From CAVRZY01 sp963725415 (lineage in GTDB: Bacteria; Acidobacteriota; Terriglobia; Bryobacterales; Bryobacteraceae): a DNA stretch of 34,591 nucleotides. Below are positions 8,943 to 17,739 of this stretch, piece after piece. Location of the stretch: positions 1 through 34,591 of the forward strand of contig CAVRZY010000277.1 of NCBI GenBank assembly GCA_963725415.1. The letters are read 5' to 3'. The stretch's first letter is position 1. Every line of letters begins with the position of its first letter. Both the position numbers and the translations under genes were made by a program. Under the pieces are notes generated by a model. It did no database searches. It was given only the letters and a program-made list of their open reading frames with translations, and was not told where the DNA came from.

Positions 8943-11795
8943 GTGATCCGGCTCTTACATCAGCCGCGTTTTCCGAAGCCGGCCCCTCCTCGCTTGGACT
9001 GGCTACTCGCGGCCTTGCCTTCTGAACGAAAGACCTTCTCCCACCAGATTGGTCGTACGGTAGATAGCGCCATGGACGTCAACGGCCACACCGTAACCGT
9101 CACTCCCGCCCCCTCCACCAATTACGCCGCCCCAGCCGCCGTTACCATGATCAGCCTGTCCGAGAGCTTCGGCTGGAACGCCGCCCTGCTGCCCCTTTCG
9201 GTCACCGGCCCCAACGGCGACAGTTCCTCCACGACCTACGACTCCTACGGCCGGCCCCAGACCAGCGCCTCCCCCCACGGCGCCGTCACCTCCTACTCCT
9301 ACACCCTCAACCCGCCCACCGTCACCGCCTGGATCAACGGACGCTTCACCAAAACCACCATGGACGGTCTGGGCCGCACCATCAAAGGGGAAGCCGGCGA
9401 CGGCTCCGGCACCAAGTCCATCGTGGACACCGAGTACGACTCCTGCGCCTGCTCCCCTATCGGCAAACTGAAGCGCGTCTCGCAACCCTACGCGCCAGGC
9501 GGGACGGTATACTGGACCACCTACTCCTACGACTGCCTGGGGCGCACCCTCTCCGTCAGCCTGCCCGGCGGCACCGGAACCACCTCCTACCTCTACCAGG
9601 GCAACACCACCACCGTCACCGATCCCGCCGGAAAATGGAAAAAATTCACCACCGACGCCCTGGGCAACCTCATCCAGGTCACCGAACCCAACCCCCAGGG
9701 CGGCGCCAACCACGAAACCTACTACGCCTACAACCTCGTCAATAAACTGACCCAGGTCTCCATGCCCCGCGCCGGCTACACCCAGACCCGCAGCTTCGTC
9801 TACAATAATGAGCAGCGACTGGCCTCCGCCACCAACCCGGAGAACGGCACCGTGACCTACAGCTACAACGGCGACGGCAGCCTGGCCCGCAAGACCGACG
9901 CCAAGGGCCAGTGGATCGACTACATCTACGACGGCTACCAGCGCCTCAAGGAGGTGCACCGCTACCGCTACGACGGTGGGGAAGACCAGGGGATCACCTA
10001 CTACTACGACTACAACACCTTCGACGCCAACTACTCGGAGTCCGCGGCCGGACGGCTGGTGGCGACCCAGTGGGGCAATGCTTACGGCCAGGGCGGGCTG
10101 TTCACCGAGATGTACAGCTACAGCCCGGGCGGCCGCGTGACCAAGAAGCGCTTGCGGTTGAACCGTGCCAGCAACGACGCCGACCTGAACGCCTTCTTCG
10201 GCTACGACAACGAAGGCCGCATGACTTGGTTCAAGTTCCCCGAACCCTCCAGCACCTACCGCTACCCGGACGGCCGGGAGATCCAGGTCAACCCCGAGCA
10301 CGCCACCACCTACCACTACGCCTACGACACCCTGGGCCGCCCCAACCAGCTCAGCGTGGACACCTTCGAGTACGGCAGCCCGCAGGAGCTGCTGGTCAGC
10401 GGGGTACTCTACGGCCCAGCCGGCGAACTGACCCAGGTCACCCTACCGTCTGGCCAGCAGACCCGCCTCTACAACAGCCGCCTCCAGTTGACCCGCATGG
10501 CGGGGGCCGGAGTGGACATGGAGTACCGCTACTCCCCCACCCAGAACAACGGCCAGACCAGCCAGAGCAAGGACTACGTCACCGGCGAGGAGGTCACCTA
10601 CACCTATGACTCTCTGAGCCGGCTGATCAGCGCAGTGACCACCGGGCCGGAGTGGGGCATCAGCCTGAGCTACGACGGTTTCGGCAATCGCACTTCACAG
10701 ACCGTCACTAAGGGCTCCGCTCCAGTAGCCAACTTCACCTACAACCCGGCCACCAACCGGGTGGTGGGTTCCGACTACGCTTACGACGCCAACGGCAACG
10801 TGACAGCCACGGCCGCCTCGACGCTCAGCTACGACGTGGAGAACCGCCTGGTGGGGGCCAACCAGGAGCACTACGGCTACGGCCCCGGCAACCAGCGGGT
10901 CTGGAAACAGTGGCCGGACGGGCACGAAGAGGTCTACTTCTGGGGGCCGGACGGGCGCAAGCTGGGCGGCTACCGGCCCACCGAGAGCTGGACCGGCAAC
11001 CAACAGGACCCCCACATCTTCGTCTTCCAGACGGTGCAGAACTACCTGTATTTCGCCGGGCAGTTGGTGGGGGAGAGTGCGGCGCCGCAGTGCACCGAAC
11101 GGGAAGAAGGCGAGTGTATCCACTGGGTCCTGTCCCCGGTGAGCGGCATCGCCCTGGACCGTCTGGGTTCGGTGCGGGCGCGCACGCGGCCCTGGATGCA
11201 GCCCCCCTACAACTTGCTGCGCTCTTCCTACTACCCCTACGGCGAAGAGCGCCAGACCACCGAGCAAGACCGCGACAAATTCGCCACCTACCACCGCGAC
11301 TCGACCACCGGCCTGGACTACGCCAGCCAGCGCTACTACTCCAGCCTGACTGGCCGGTTCCTGACCCCGGACCCGTATCAGGCCAGCGGTGGGCCGGCCA
11401 CTCCGCAGAGTTGGAACCGGTATGCGTATGTGCATGGGGATCCCGTCAACTTCTACGACCCTGCCGGGCTGATGGCTTTATGTCCGCCCGGGACCCACAC
11501 CGGCCCCGACGCCATGGGCTGCGTCTCCGACAATCCTTCAACAGGAGAGGGCGGTGTGTCCGGCCTGGGCGGCGGAAGTGATGGCATGGAGGTGGTCAGC
11601 GGCGGCGGTCTAGACGGCGGCGGAGGGGATACAGGCGCCTCGGGTCCAGCAACCCGGCCAGCCTACTCGCAGCTCGTCTGGACAATTTCGAACAGACCCG
11701 CTGTGGGAAAAAGTTCGCGGAGAAGATGGATATCGGCCTCCTCCGCCAAAAAGCCAAAGACCTCAAGTACCACGACGTCAGAACTCCCGCCGTAG
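8943..11795 (+). CDS. Orphan Rhs cassette 2, N-terminally truncated core
   Basis: The 950-residue frame lacks the signal segment, concanavalin-like and FN3 domains of the full-length Rhs protein. Homology to the first copy starts near 9058 (equivalent to 4947). From about 9149 to 10831 it is almost identical at the DNA level to 5033-6715; the one difference I noticed is G6228 to A10344 (Asp to Asn). The core ends with the canonical DPAGL at 839-843, then a Ser/Gly-rich linker shared with cassettes 3 and 4. After about 11640 the frame reads nonsense because the real tip lies in another frame. The GTG start at 8943 is arbitrary and ATG 9072 is an alternative; neither gives a signal peptide. It is probably a silent donor cassette. 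Confidence 0.7.
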   Translation: MIRLLHQPRFPKPAPPRLDWLLAALPSERKTFSHQIGRTVDSAMDVNGHTVTVTPAPSTNYAAPAAVTMISLSESFGWNAALLPLSVTGPNGDSSSTTYDSYGRPQTSASPHGAVTSYSYTLNPPTVTAWINGRFTKTTMDGLGRTIKGEAGDGSGTKSIVDTEYDSCACSPIGKLKRVSQPYAPGGTVYWTTYSYDCLGRTLSVSLPGGTGTTSYLYQGNTTTVTDPAGKWKKFTTDALGNLIQVTEPNPQGGANHETYYAYNLVNKLTQVSMPRAGYTQTRSFVYNNEQRLASATNPENGTVTYSYNGDGSLARKTDAKGQWIDYIYDGYQRLKEVHRYRYDGGEDQGITYYYDYNTFDANYSESAAGRLVATQWGNAYGQGGLFTEMYSYSPGGRVTKKRLRLNRASNDADLNAFFGYDNEGRMTWFKFPEPSSTYRYPDGREIQVNPEHATTYHYAYDTLGRPNQLSVDTFEYGSPQELLVSGVLYGPAGELTQVTLPSGQQTRLYNSRLQLTRMAGAGVDMEYRYSPTQNNGQTSQSKDYVTGEEVTYTYDSLSRLISAVTTGPEWGISLSYDGFGNRTSQTVTKGSAPVANFTYNPATNRVVGSDYAYDANGNVTATAASTLSYDVENRLVGANQEHYGYGPGNQRVWKQWPDGHEEVYFWGPDGRKLGGYRPTESWTGNQQDPHIFVFQTVQNYLYFAGQLVGESAAPQCTEREEGECIHWVLSPVSGIALDRLGSVRARTRPWMQPPYNLLRSSYYPYGEERQTTEQDRDKFATYHRDSTTGLDYASQRYYSSLTGRFLTPDPYQASGGPATPQSWNRYAYVHGDPVNFYDPAGLMALCPPGTHTGPDAMGCVSDNPSTGEGGVSGLGGGSDGMEVVSGGGLDGGGGDTGASGPATRPAYSQLVWTISNRPAVGKSSRRRWISASSAKKPKTSSTTTSELPP

Positions 11796-12124
11796 CCCAG
11801 ACCACATACCAACAGGTGACGGGAGCCAACGACACTCGCTTTTTATGGCAAGTTACTCGGGGGACAGACGCAGTAGCACTTCGTGACCAGAACGGCAACA
11901 TAACCGTAAACGTGGCCCTCGGGCTCGACTTCTTTGGGGATCCCACTCTTGACCAGCCGAACACTCTCCTTCAGGAACTGCTGCATGTGTTCCTGAACCG
12001 CGACGATGATTCGTTACGCGAGTATCTTAAGGCGTTCGGATACGACATCCGTGACAAGTACAACACCTACGACATCACTCTCTGGCTTGCGGCCGACTGT
12101 CCGAATTGGAGGCGACAACAATGA
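11642..12124 (+). pseudogene. Tip domain of Rhs cassette 2, out of frame, with altered zinc motif
   Basis: This frame continues the Rhs cassette after a one-base shift somewhere in about 11620-11680. It reads SLLAARLDNFEQTRCGKKF, matching the Cys-containing start of the other tips, then a strand ITVNVALGL, then LLQELLHVF, and ends with a Cys in LAADCP. The layout is that of the other three tips, but the first zinc-binding His of HExxH is Gln (CAG, 11972-11974), so the catalytic centre is incomplete. A free-standing start at ATG 11726 would drop the first Cys. Either the tip is dead or the frameshift is a sequencing error in the G/C-rich linker; the Gln change is separate from the shift. Confidence 0.65.
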
Positions 12125-12936
12125 AAAGCTCTTCCTGGCTGTTTGTAGCCGTAATTTTGGTGTGCCCTCTCAGCGCCGACGCTGAAGAGGTCTATGCAGA
12201 GCAGCGTGGCGCGGGAGTGCTCGCCCGCACGGTCATTGTGCCTCCACAGCAATTCACCAGAGCCTGGGCAGAGGAAGCATCGAAAAGGTTTCTTGCGGCC
12301 AACAAAGGCAGCTTCCGAGTCCTCAAGCTGTCAATCTTTGTCAGTGGTCAAGACACTTGGCGGGCTACCGGAATAGGGCACACGGAGGTCACGTACGCAG
12401 TGTGGGAGCGTTATTACAGAGAATATGGCGCCGAACCTCTGCCCATGGCTGAGGCGATTGCCATTGATGAAGCGGCGGTTCTTCGTTTTCGCGACCGGAG
12501 CGGCCGGGTTGAGCGAGTAGTGTTGATTGGATCCGACCCGCTCCTGCTAGATGTTGAGGGCACGAGAATTGAAATTTTGCATCTGAGGTTCCGAACGATT
12601 CCGAAGATCCGGCAAGGCCAGGAGGTAGAGCCCCTGGGCGCGTGTTTCTACGTCAGAACAGAGGCCAAGCTGACGCCGGAATTCGGGATCAAGGCGACGG
12701 GAATTCTGGCCGCGAGAGTTCGTTTGCAGAACGTGGACGTTTTTTTTCGCAAGGATGCGTGGTTCATAACTGCCGAGGATTTCCCTCTTGTGTACCCGTT
12801 CGAGCCCCAGGCTACCCCACCCTCTTTCGGAGAGTACTATGCTTCAGTTACTCTGGTTTGCGTGATCGAGCCGGACCTCATAAGTTGCAGCAACTTTGGC
12901 CCCAATACTTCGCCTCCGGCGCGAGAGCCGGAATGA
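12121..12936 (+). CDS. Exported protein, candidate partner of Rhs tip 2
   Basis: The 271-residue protein starts with a signal peptide (MKSSSWLFVAVILVCPLSADA). I do not recognise the mature domain; it is beta-rich with two clusters of Cys (GACFYVR; LVCVIEPDLISC). ATG 12121 is preferred over an in-frame upstream start because GGAGG lies eight bases before it, the signal peptide begins there, and it overlaps the preceding stop as ATGA. That overlap ties it to the tip of cassette 2, so tip and partner were once translated together. It is not related to the partners of tips 1 and 3. An immunity role is inferred from position. Confidence 0.72.
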   Translation: MKSSSWLFVAVILVCPLSADAEEVYAEQRGAGVLARTVIVPPQQFTRAWAEEASKRFLAANKGSFRVLKLSIFVSGQDTWRATGIGHTEVTYAVWERYYREYGAEPLPMAEAIAIDEAAVLRFRDRSGRVERVVLIGSDPLLLDVEGTRIEILHLRFRTIPKIRQGQEVEPLGACFYVRTEAKLTPEFGIKATGILAARVRLQNVDVFFRKDAWFITAEDFPLVYPFEPQATPPSFGEYYASVTLVCVIEPDLISCSNFGPNTSPPAREPE

Positions 12937-13161
12937 TGCGGCGCGGTGGTGGGTGTGCGTCTCAGGGTGGAGAGGCGTATGCCTTTAGTCCGTTCCGGCA
13001 GCTCGCTTATGATTTTTGGGGCGACACCGGGGCGTACGCTTGTTCGTCGGCGCTTTTTCATCGGGAACGCGAAGCTCACTTCGCCGCTCTATGGCCAGGA
13101 CAAGAGCGTTGAGCGGGCCAAGTACGGCTACACCCTTGTCAGGTAGCCCGCCCAGGTCTCC
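12937..13161. other. Gene-free junction between Rhs modules 2 and 3
   Basis: A 66-codon frame at 12946-13146 has no recognisable content and no good ribosome binding site. It ends in TAG ten codons before the first Rhs ATG, in the same frame, so it cannot provide the start of cassette 3. GGACAAGAGCGTTGAGCGGG at 13098-13117 resembles sequences before the next Rhs copies. Rhs homology starts at about 13151. Confidence 0.4.
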
Positions 13162-14688
13162 ATGCCCCGCGCCGGTTACACCCAGACCCGCTCCTTCGTC
13201 TACAATAACGAGCAGCGCGTGGTCTCCGCTACCAACCCGGACAACGGCACCATGAACTACCGCTGCAACGGCGACGGCACCCCGGCCCGCAAGACCGACG
13301 CCAAGGGCCAGTGGATCGCTTACGGCTACGACGCCAACGGCAACGTGACAGCGACGCCGGACTTGGGTCTCAGCTACGACGTGGAGAACCGCCTGGTGAG
13401 GGCCAACCAGGAGCACTACGGCTACGGCCCCGGCAACCAGCAGGTCTGGAAACAGTGGCCGGACGGGCACGAAGAAGTCTACTTCTGGGGCCCGGACGGG
13501 CGCAAGCTGGGCAGCTACCGGCCCACCGAGAGCTGGACCGGCAACGAAGGGGACCCCCACATCTTCGTCTTCCAGACGGCGCAGACGTATCTGTATTTCG
13601 GCGGGCAGTTGGTGGGAGAGAGCACGGCGCCGCAGTGCACCGAAAGTGAAGAAGGCCAGTGTGTGTACTGGATGATGCCCTCGGTGAGCGGGATCGCGCT
13701 GGACCGTCTGGGCTCCGTGCGTGCGCGCACGCGGCCCTGGATGCAGCCCCCCTACAACCTGCTGCGCTCCTCCTACTACCCCTACGGCGAAGAGCGCCAG
13801 ACCACCGAGCAAGACCGCGACAAATTCGCCACCTACCACCGCGACTCGACCACCGGCCTGGACTATGCCAACCAGCGCTACTACTCCAGCCTGACGGGCC
13901 GCTTCCTGACCCCGGACCCGTATCAGGCCAGCGGAGGGCCGGCCAACCCGCAGAGTTGGAACCGGTATGCGTACGTGCATGGGGATCCCGTCAACTTCTA
14001 CGACCCTGCCGGGCTGATGGCTTCATGTCCGCCCGGAACCCACACCGGCCCCGACGCCATGGGCTGCGTCTCTGACAATCCTTCAACAGGAGAGGGCGGT
14101 GTGTCCGGCCTGGGCGGCGGGAGTGATGGCATGGAGGTGGTCAGCGGCGGCGGTCTAGACGGCGGCGGCGCGAGCGGTGTGGCTTGGGATCTTAACCAAG
14201 GGCTCCTCCCCGCTGCCTTCTCCCGCGCGCTCCAGGCACTCGGCCTGAATCAGGACTGCGCAGCCCTGTTCGGCTCAGGCAACGTTGACCCATCAGCGAT
14301 ACTAATAGGGCTCTTCTCTGGACAGTCCTATGGCCGCATCACTTTTCAGTATCGCAGCAATCCCAGTTGGGGAATCGCCCAGACCTCGCCTGCCGGCGTT
14401 ATACAGATGTTGCGCTACGCCATCACGGGAACGGCCTCCAGGGTTCTGATCACCATCAACACTTGGACGAGTGGCCAGCAACAGCAATACTGGAATGAGG
14501 GCAACTTCACCGTCAACGCCGAGACACTGCTGCACGAACTGTCGCATGTCATCGATCTCTTGTTCGGATCCGGCACATCAAGCCTCCAGCATCCACGCAA
14601 CGCCCAAGCCTCCTGGGACCTGGACGAACTCATATATATGACGTGTTTCGGTATGCACAATCCCAATCCCCGGCCCACCGGGCCGTAA
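13162..14688 (+). CDS. Orphan Rhs cassette 3 with HELSH tip
   Basis: The 508-residue frame is a short Rhs core with a large internal deletion: about 860 bases present in cassette 2 (roughly 9920-10780) are absent, so KGQWIAYGYD joins directly to ANGNVTAT. It keeps the Rhs core, DPAGL at 281-285 and the Gly-rich linker. The tip has a Cys in NQDCAALFG, a strand VLITINTW, the zincin motif HELSH at 458-462 (LLHELSHVIDLL) and a late Cys in YMTCFG. The tip is complete and in frame. No signal peptide or shell remains, so the protein alone should not be delivered; ATG 13162 is simply the first Met after an in-frame TAG. It is probably a donor cassette. Confidence 0.75.
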   Translation: MPRAGYTQTRSFVYNNEQRVVSATNPDNGTMNYRCNGDGTPARKTDAKGQWIAYGYDANGNVTATPDLGLSYDVENRLVRANQEHYGYGPGNQQVWKQWPDGHEEVYFWGPDGRKLGSYRPTESWTGNEGDPHIFVFQTAQTYLYFGGQLVGESTAPQCTESEEGQCVYWMMPSVSGIALDRLGSVRARTRPWMQPPYNLLRSSYYPYGEERQTTEQDRDKFATYHRDSTTGLDYANQRYYSSLTGRFLTPDPYQASGGPANPQSWNRYAYVHGDPVNFYDPAGLMASCPPGTHTGPDAMGCVSDNPSTGEGGVSGLGGGSDGMEVVSGGGLDGGGASGVAWDLNQGLLPAAFSRALQALGLNQDCAALFGSGNVDPSAILIGLFSGQSYGRITFQYRSNPSWGIAQTSPAGVIQMLRYAITGTASRVLITINTWTSGQQQQYWNEGNFTVNAETLLHELSHVIDLLFGSGTSSLQHPRNAQASWDLDELIYMTCFGMHNPNPRPTGP

Positions 14689-14690
14689 CT

Positions 14691-15269
14691 ATGCATATGC
14701 TCAGGTCACGTCTTTCGAAAAGCGTTTGCGCACTCCTCTTAATACCTGCGCTTTCGCCAGCTCTTGATCAGCGGCCACAGCAGTCGCCCGTACTGACGGT
14801 TTGCCAGTTGTTCGGTGACTTGAAGAAGTATAACGGCAAGCTCGTGAGAATCCGAGCAGTGCTGGCCGACCGAGTCCCTGGCGGCTTCTGGACCAGTGAG
14901 CCTTGTCACAAAGCGCGCGTGGGATGTCCTGACGGACCAGCGAGTTTCGAAATCGCTTCCACCGCAGACACAGGTCAAGAGGCTGAGTTGGCTCGAGGAT
15001 TCCGCACAGAGCCCGGCACAATGGAGAAGTTGAACAGAGCGCTCTTGGAGAAAAGGCAGAGGCAAGGCGTTTTCCATGTCGTGGCCACATTTGTTGGGCT
15101 GGTCCGTGTGAAGAAGGGCTTCGCTCTCTACATGAACCCGAATGGCGATTACATTGGCACGGGTTACGGATATTTCGGGCTTCATCCGGTGGAACTGGTC
15201 CTCAAGAAAGTTGAAGAGGTGTCCCTTTTGCCCGACCCGCCCTGCGCCGACGATAGAAATCAACGGTAG
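14691..15269 (+). CDS. Exported protein, candidate immunity partner of Rhs tip 3
   Basis: The roughly 192-residue protein has a signal peptide (MLRSRLSKSVCALLLIPALSPA). Its mature part begins LTVCQLFGDLKKYNGK and ends with ATFVG, GYGYF and a VELVLKKVEEV helix, matching the gene after the first Rhs tip (8185-8718). The start is ATG 14691 or 14697; an earlier in-frame start at 14643 would overlap the Rhs gene by 46 bases and put a polar stretch before the signal peptide. It begins two bases after the Rhs stop, so it is co-transcribed. That two different tips each have a partner of this family is the best support here for an immunity role, which is still inference. Confidence 0.75.
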   Translation: MHMLRSRLSKSVCALLLIPALSPALDQRPQQSPVLTVCQLFGDLKKYNGKLVRIRAVLADRVPGGFWTSEPCHKARVGCPDGPASFEIASTADTGQEAELARGFRTEPGTMEKLNRALLEKRQRQGVFHVVATFVGLVRVKKGFALYMNPNGDYIGTGYGYFGLHPVELVLKKVEEVSLLPDPPCADDRNQR

Positions 15270-15459
15270 CACCCCAGCGGCGAAGGGTGCGTTGAGAGCG
15301 ACATCGTCACGGCAGTCAGATGGCGGAGAGGTGTTTATCGCAGTGGACCCCACGGACAAGCATGTTGAGGGGGCATCCTGTTTGCCGGACCGAACCGGAA
15401 AAACAACGTTTTACTGTTTGCCGGCTATCAGCAGTAAGAGCTGACGGCCGGCAGGACAC
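15270..15459. other. Gene-free junction between Rhs modules 3 and 4
   Basis: No gene seen. TGGACCCCACGGACAAG at 15344-15360 matches 14 of 17 positions of the IS3-type element end at 32280-32296, so an old insertion-sequence end may lie here. Confidence 0.35.
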
Positions 15460-16968
15460 ATGGACCACGTGCAGCTCCACCCTCCTCGGGTAGCCGCCCA
15501 GGTCTCCATGCCACGCGGCGGCTACACCCAGACCCGCTCCTTCGTCTACAATAACGAGCAGCGCGTGGTCTCCGCTACCAGCCCGGACAACGGCACCATG
15601 CACTACCGCTGCAACGGCGACGGCACCCTGGCCCGCAAGACCGACGCCAATGGCAACGTGACAGCGACGCCGGCCTTGGCGCTCAGCTACGACGTGGAGA
15701 ACCGCCTGGTGGAGGCCAACCAGGAGCACTACGGCTACGGCCCCGGCAACCAGCGGGTCTGGAAACAGTGGCCGGACGGGCACGAAGAGGTCTATTTCTG
15801 GGGCCCGGACGGGCGCAAGCTGGGCAGCTACCGGCCCACCGAGAGCTGGACCGGCAACCAACAGGACCCCCACATCTTCGTCTTCCAGACGGCGCAGAAC
15901 TACCTGTATTTTGCCGGGCAGTTGGTGGGGGAGAGTGCGGCGCCGCAGTGCACCGAACGGGAAGAAGGCGAGTGTATCCACTGGGTCCTGTCCCCGGTGA
16001 GCGGCATTGCCCTGGACCGCTTGGGCTCTGTCCGAGCGCGCACGCGGCCCTGGATGCAGCCGCCCTACAACCTGCTGCGCTCCTCCTACTACCCCTACGG
16101 CGAAGAGCGCCAAACCACCGAGCAAGACCGCGACAAATTCGCCACCTACCACCGCGACTCGACCACCGGCCTGGACTATGCCAACCAGCGCTACTACTCC
16201 AGCCTGACGGGCCGCTTCCTGACCCCGGACCCGTATCAGGCCAGCGGAGGGCCGGCCAACCCGCAGAGTTGGAACCGGTATGCGTACGTGCATGGGGATC
16301 CCGTCAACTTCTACGACCCTGCCGGGCTGATGGCTTCATGTCCGCCCGGAACCCACACCGGCCCCGACGCCATGGGCTGCGTCTCTGACAATCCTTCAAC
16401 AGGAGAGGGCGGTCTGTCCGGCCTGGGCGGCGGGAGTGATGGCATGGAGGTGGTCAGCGGCGGCGGTCTAGACGGGGGCGGGGGAGGGGAAGGCGGTGGC
16501 AAACCGATGTTTTACGCCGGGGCTTACTCTGACCTCGCCAAGGAGGGTTGTTGGAAACTCCTCGGTTTTGCGTCGGCCGCAGATGCTCAGAGCTCGTTTG
16601 GTAAACTTAAGTTCGACACAACGAGATTGGGACTCCTACAGGTGGCAACCGATTCCGGTGGTCAAACCTCGATCGTTCGGGGCACGCCGCCGCCAGCCCA
16701 ATATCTGCCCCGCACGAACACCATTCAGATCAACTCGGACTATAACTGGATCAATTTCAGCCGCGTTCAAGCGACGAACGTTACAACGGGTCAACAACTA
16801 ACAATCGACTACTTGGAAGCTATCAACCAGGAGCTGGGCACGAACATGGTGACCTGGGAGCTCGGGAATCTGATACTGCTGCATGAGTTCGCACATTCAC
16901 TGGGCCTGCCACAGGAATCCGACTTCATCAACTTCAACAAGAACATTTACGAGAACTGCATAAGGTGA
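15460..16968 (+). CDS. Orphan Rhs cassette 4 with HEFAH tip
   Basis: The 502-residue frame is nearly identical to cassette 3 from about 15499 through the Gly-rich linker but lacks a further 33 bases: cassette 3 has GACGCCAA twice, and here only one copy remains, an in-frame loss of 11 residues. DPAGL is at 286-290. The tip has a Cys in KEGCWKLLG, a strand NTIQINSD, the zincin motif HEFAH at 475-479 (LILLHEFAHSLGL) and a terminal YENC. The first 16 codons (15460-15507) precede the shared core, so ATG 15508 is an equally good start. The shell and signal segment are absent. The tip looks intact; the cassette is probably a donor for recombination. Confidence 0.75.
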   Translation: MDHVQLHPPRVAAQVSMPRGGYTQTRSFVYNNEQRVVSATSPDNGTMHYRCNGDGTLARKTDANGNVTATPALALSYDVENRLVEANQEHYGYGPGNQRVWKQWPDGHEEVYFWGPDGRKLGSYRPTESWTGNQQDPHIFVFQTAQNYLYFAGQLVGESAAPQCTEREEGECIHWVLSPVSGIALDRLGSVRARTRPWMQPPYNLLRSSYYPYGEERQTTEQDRDKFATYHRDSTTGLDYANQRYYSSLTGRFLTPDPYQASGGPANPQSWNRYAYVHGDPVNFYDPAGLMASCPPGTHTGPDAMGCVSDNPSTGEGGLSGLGGGSDGMEVVSGGGLDGGGGGEGGGKPMFYAGAYSDLAKEGCWKLLGFASAADAQSSFGKLKFDTTRLGLLQVATDSGGQTSIVRGTPPPAQYLPRTNTIQINSDYNWINFSRVQATNVTTGQQLTIDYLEAINQELGTNMVTWELGNLILLHEFAHSLGLPQESDFINFNKNIYENCIR

Positions 16969-16973
16969 ATCTC

Positions 16974-17601
16974 ATGGATGCTGCTTTCGTGGTATTGGCA
17001 ATCCTGCTGGCGCTTCCGGTGCGGTCAGCTCAGCCGCCGGAAATCTATTGCGCATTCGAGGTAGTAGTCAAGTCCCCGACCGGGGTTCCGGTGGTCGGAG
17101 CGGGCGTTGCTGGGCTGGATCAGAACGGCGTCAAGTTCGGCACCGCACTGACCGACGCTCAAGGGGTGGTGAGATTTTGCGACGCACCGAGCGGCTTGAT
17201 TGAGATTAATGTAGGGGGGAATCTGTGTGGAGCTGTTTCGGTACGGTACCTGAGTGCCTATTGGCTCAGAGACGCGGCGTGTTTTTATTACCTACAAGAG
17301 GTGCAGCGACGACTGGTGGGTGCCCGGAAGATGCCTGCTGACTGTCCGGGTGCGGGACGAGCATAAGGCTCCGGTATCCGGGGCGGTCCTAACGCTCACT
17401 CGCAAGCCGAAGCGCGCCACGTCGAGAAGCACCGGAATTTCGGATCAATACGGCAGGCTGTTTTTGGAGGTGAATTACGGAGACACCCTCGAGGGTCTGC
17501 TCTCAAAGGCTGGCTACGCAGCGCAACCCGTCACAGCGGCGTGCAGATCAGGTAAGTCTTTCCAGTTAGAGCGGACAGTCGTTCTCCGAGCCGCACCGTA
17601 G
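16974..17601 (+). pseudogene. Exported Ig-like protein, candidate partner of Rhs tip 4, frameshifted
   Basis: Two overlapping frames read as one protein. The first gives a signal peptide (MDAAFVVLAILLALPVRSA) and a carboxypeptidase-regulatory-like beta domain (VKSPTGVPVVGAGVAGL, then TDAQGVVRF). The second, from about 17255, gives a second such domain (VRVRDEHKAPVSGAVLTL, then SDQYGRLFL). The shift lies in about 17254-17300, which includes a T5 run. ATG 16974 is chosen because AAGG lies eight bases upstream and it begins the signal peptide; an upstream GTG overlaps the Rhs stop. It follows tip 4 by five bases. Truncation or sequencing error are both possible; I see no convincing programmed-shift signal. 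Confidence 0.62.
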
Positions 17602-17739
17602 TCCAATGGCGACAAGCACGTTGACGCGTTCCGGCAGGAGTGATCCATGTCGCGATCAGTTCAAACCACCTACCCAATCCGGCTCCCCACACCCGCATCC
17701 GGCACGCGGGTGAGCACTACTGGCGGTCGCTGCGTCCGA

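Noticed and set aside
17254..17300. Programmed +1 frameshift in the partner of tip 4
   Set aside because: No recognisable slippery site with stop codon and no downstream structure; a T5 run indel is simpler.
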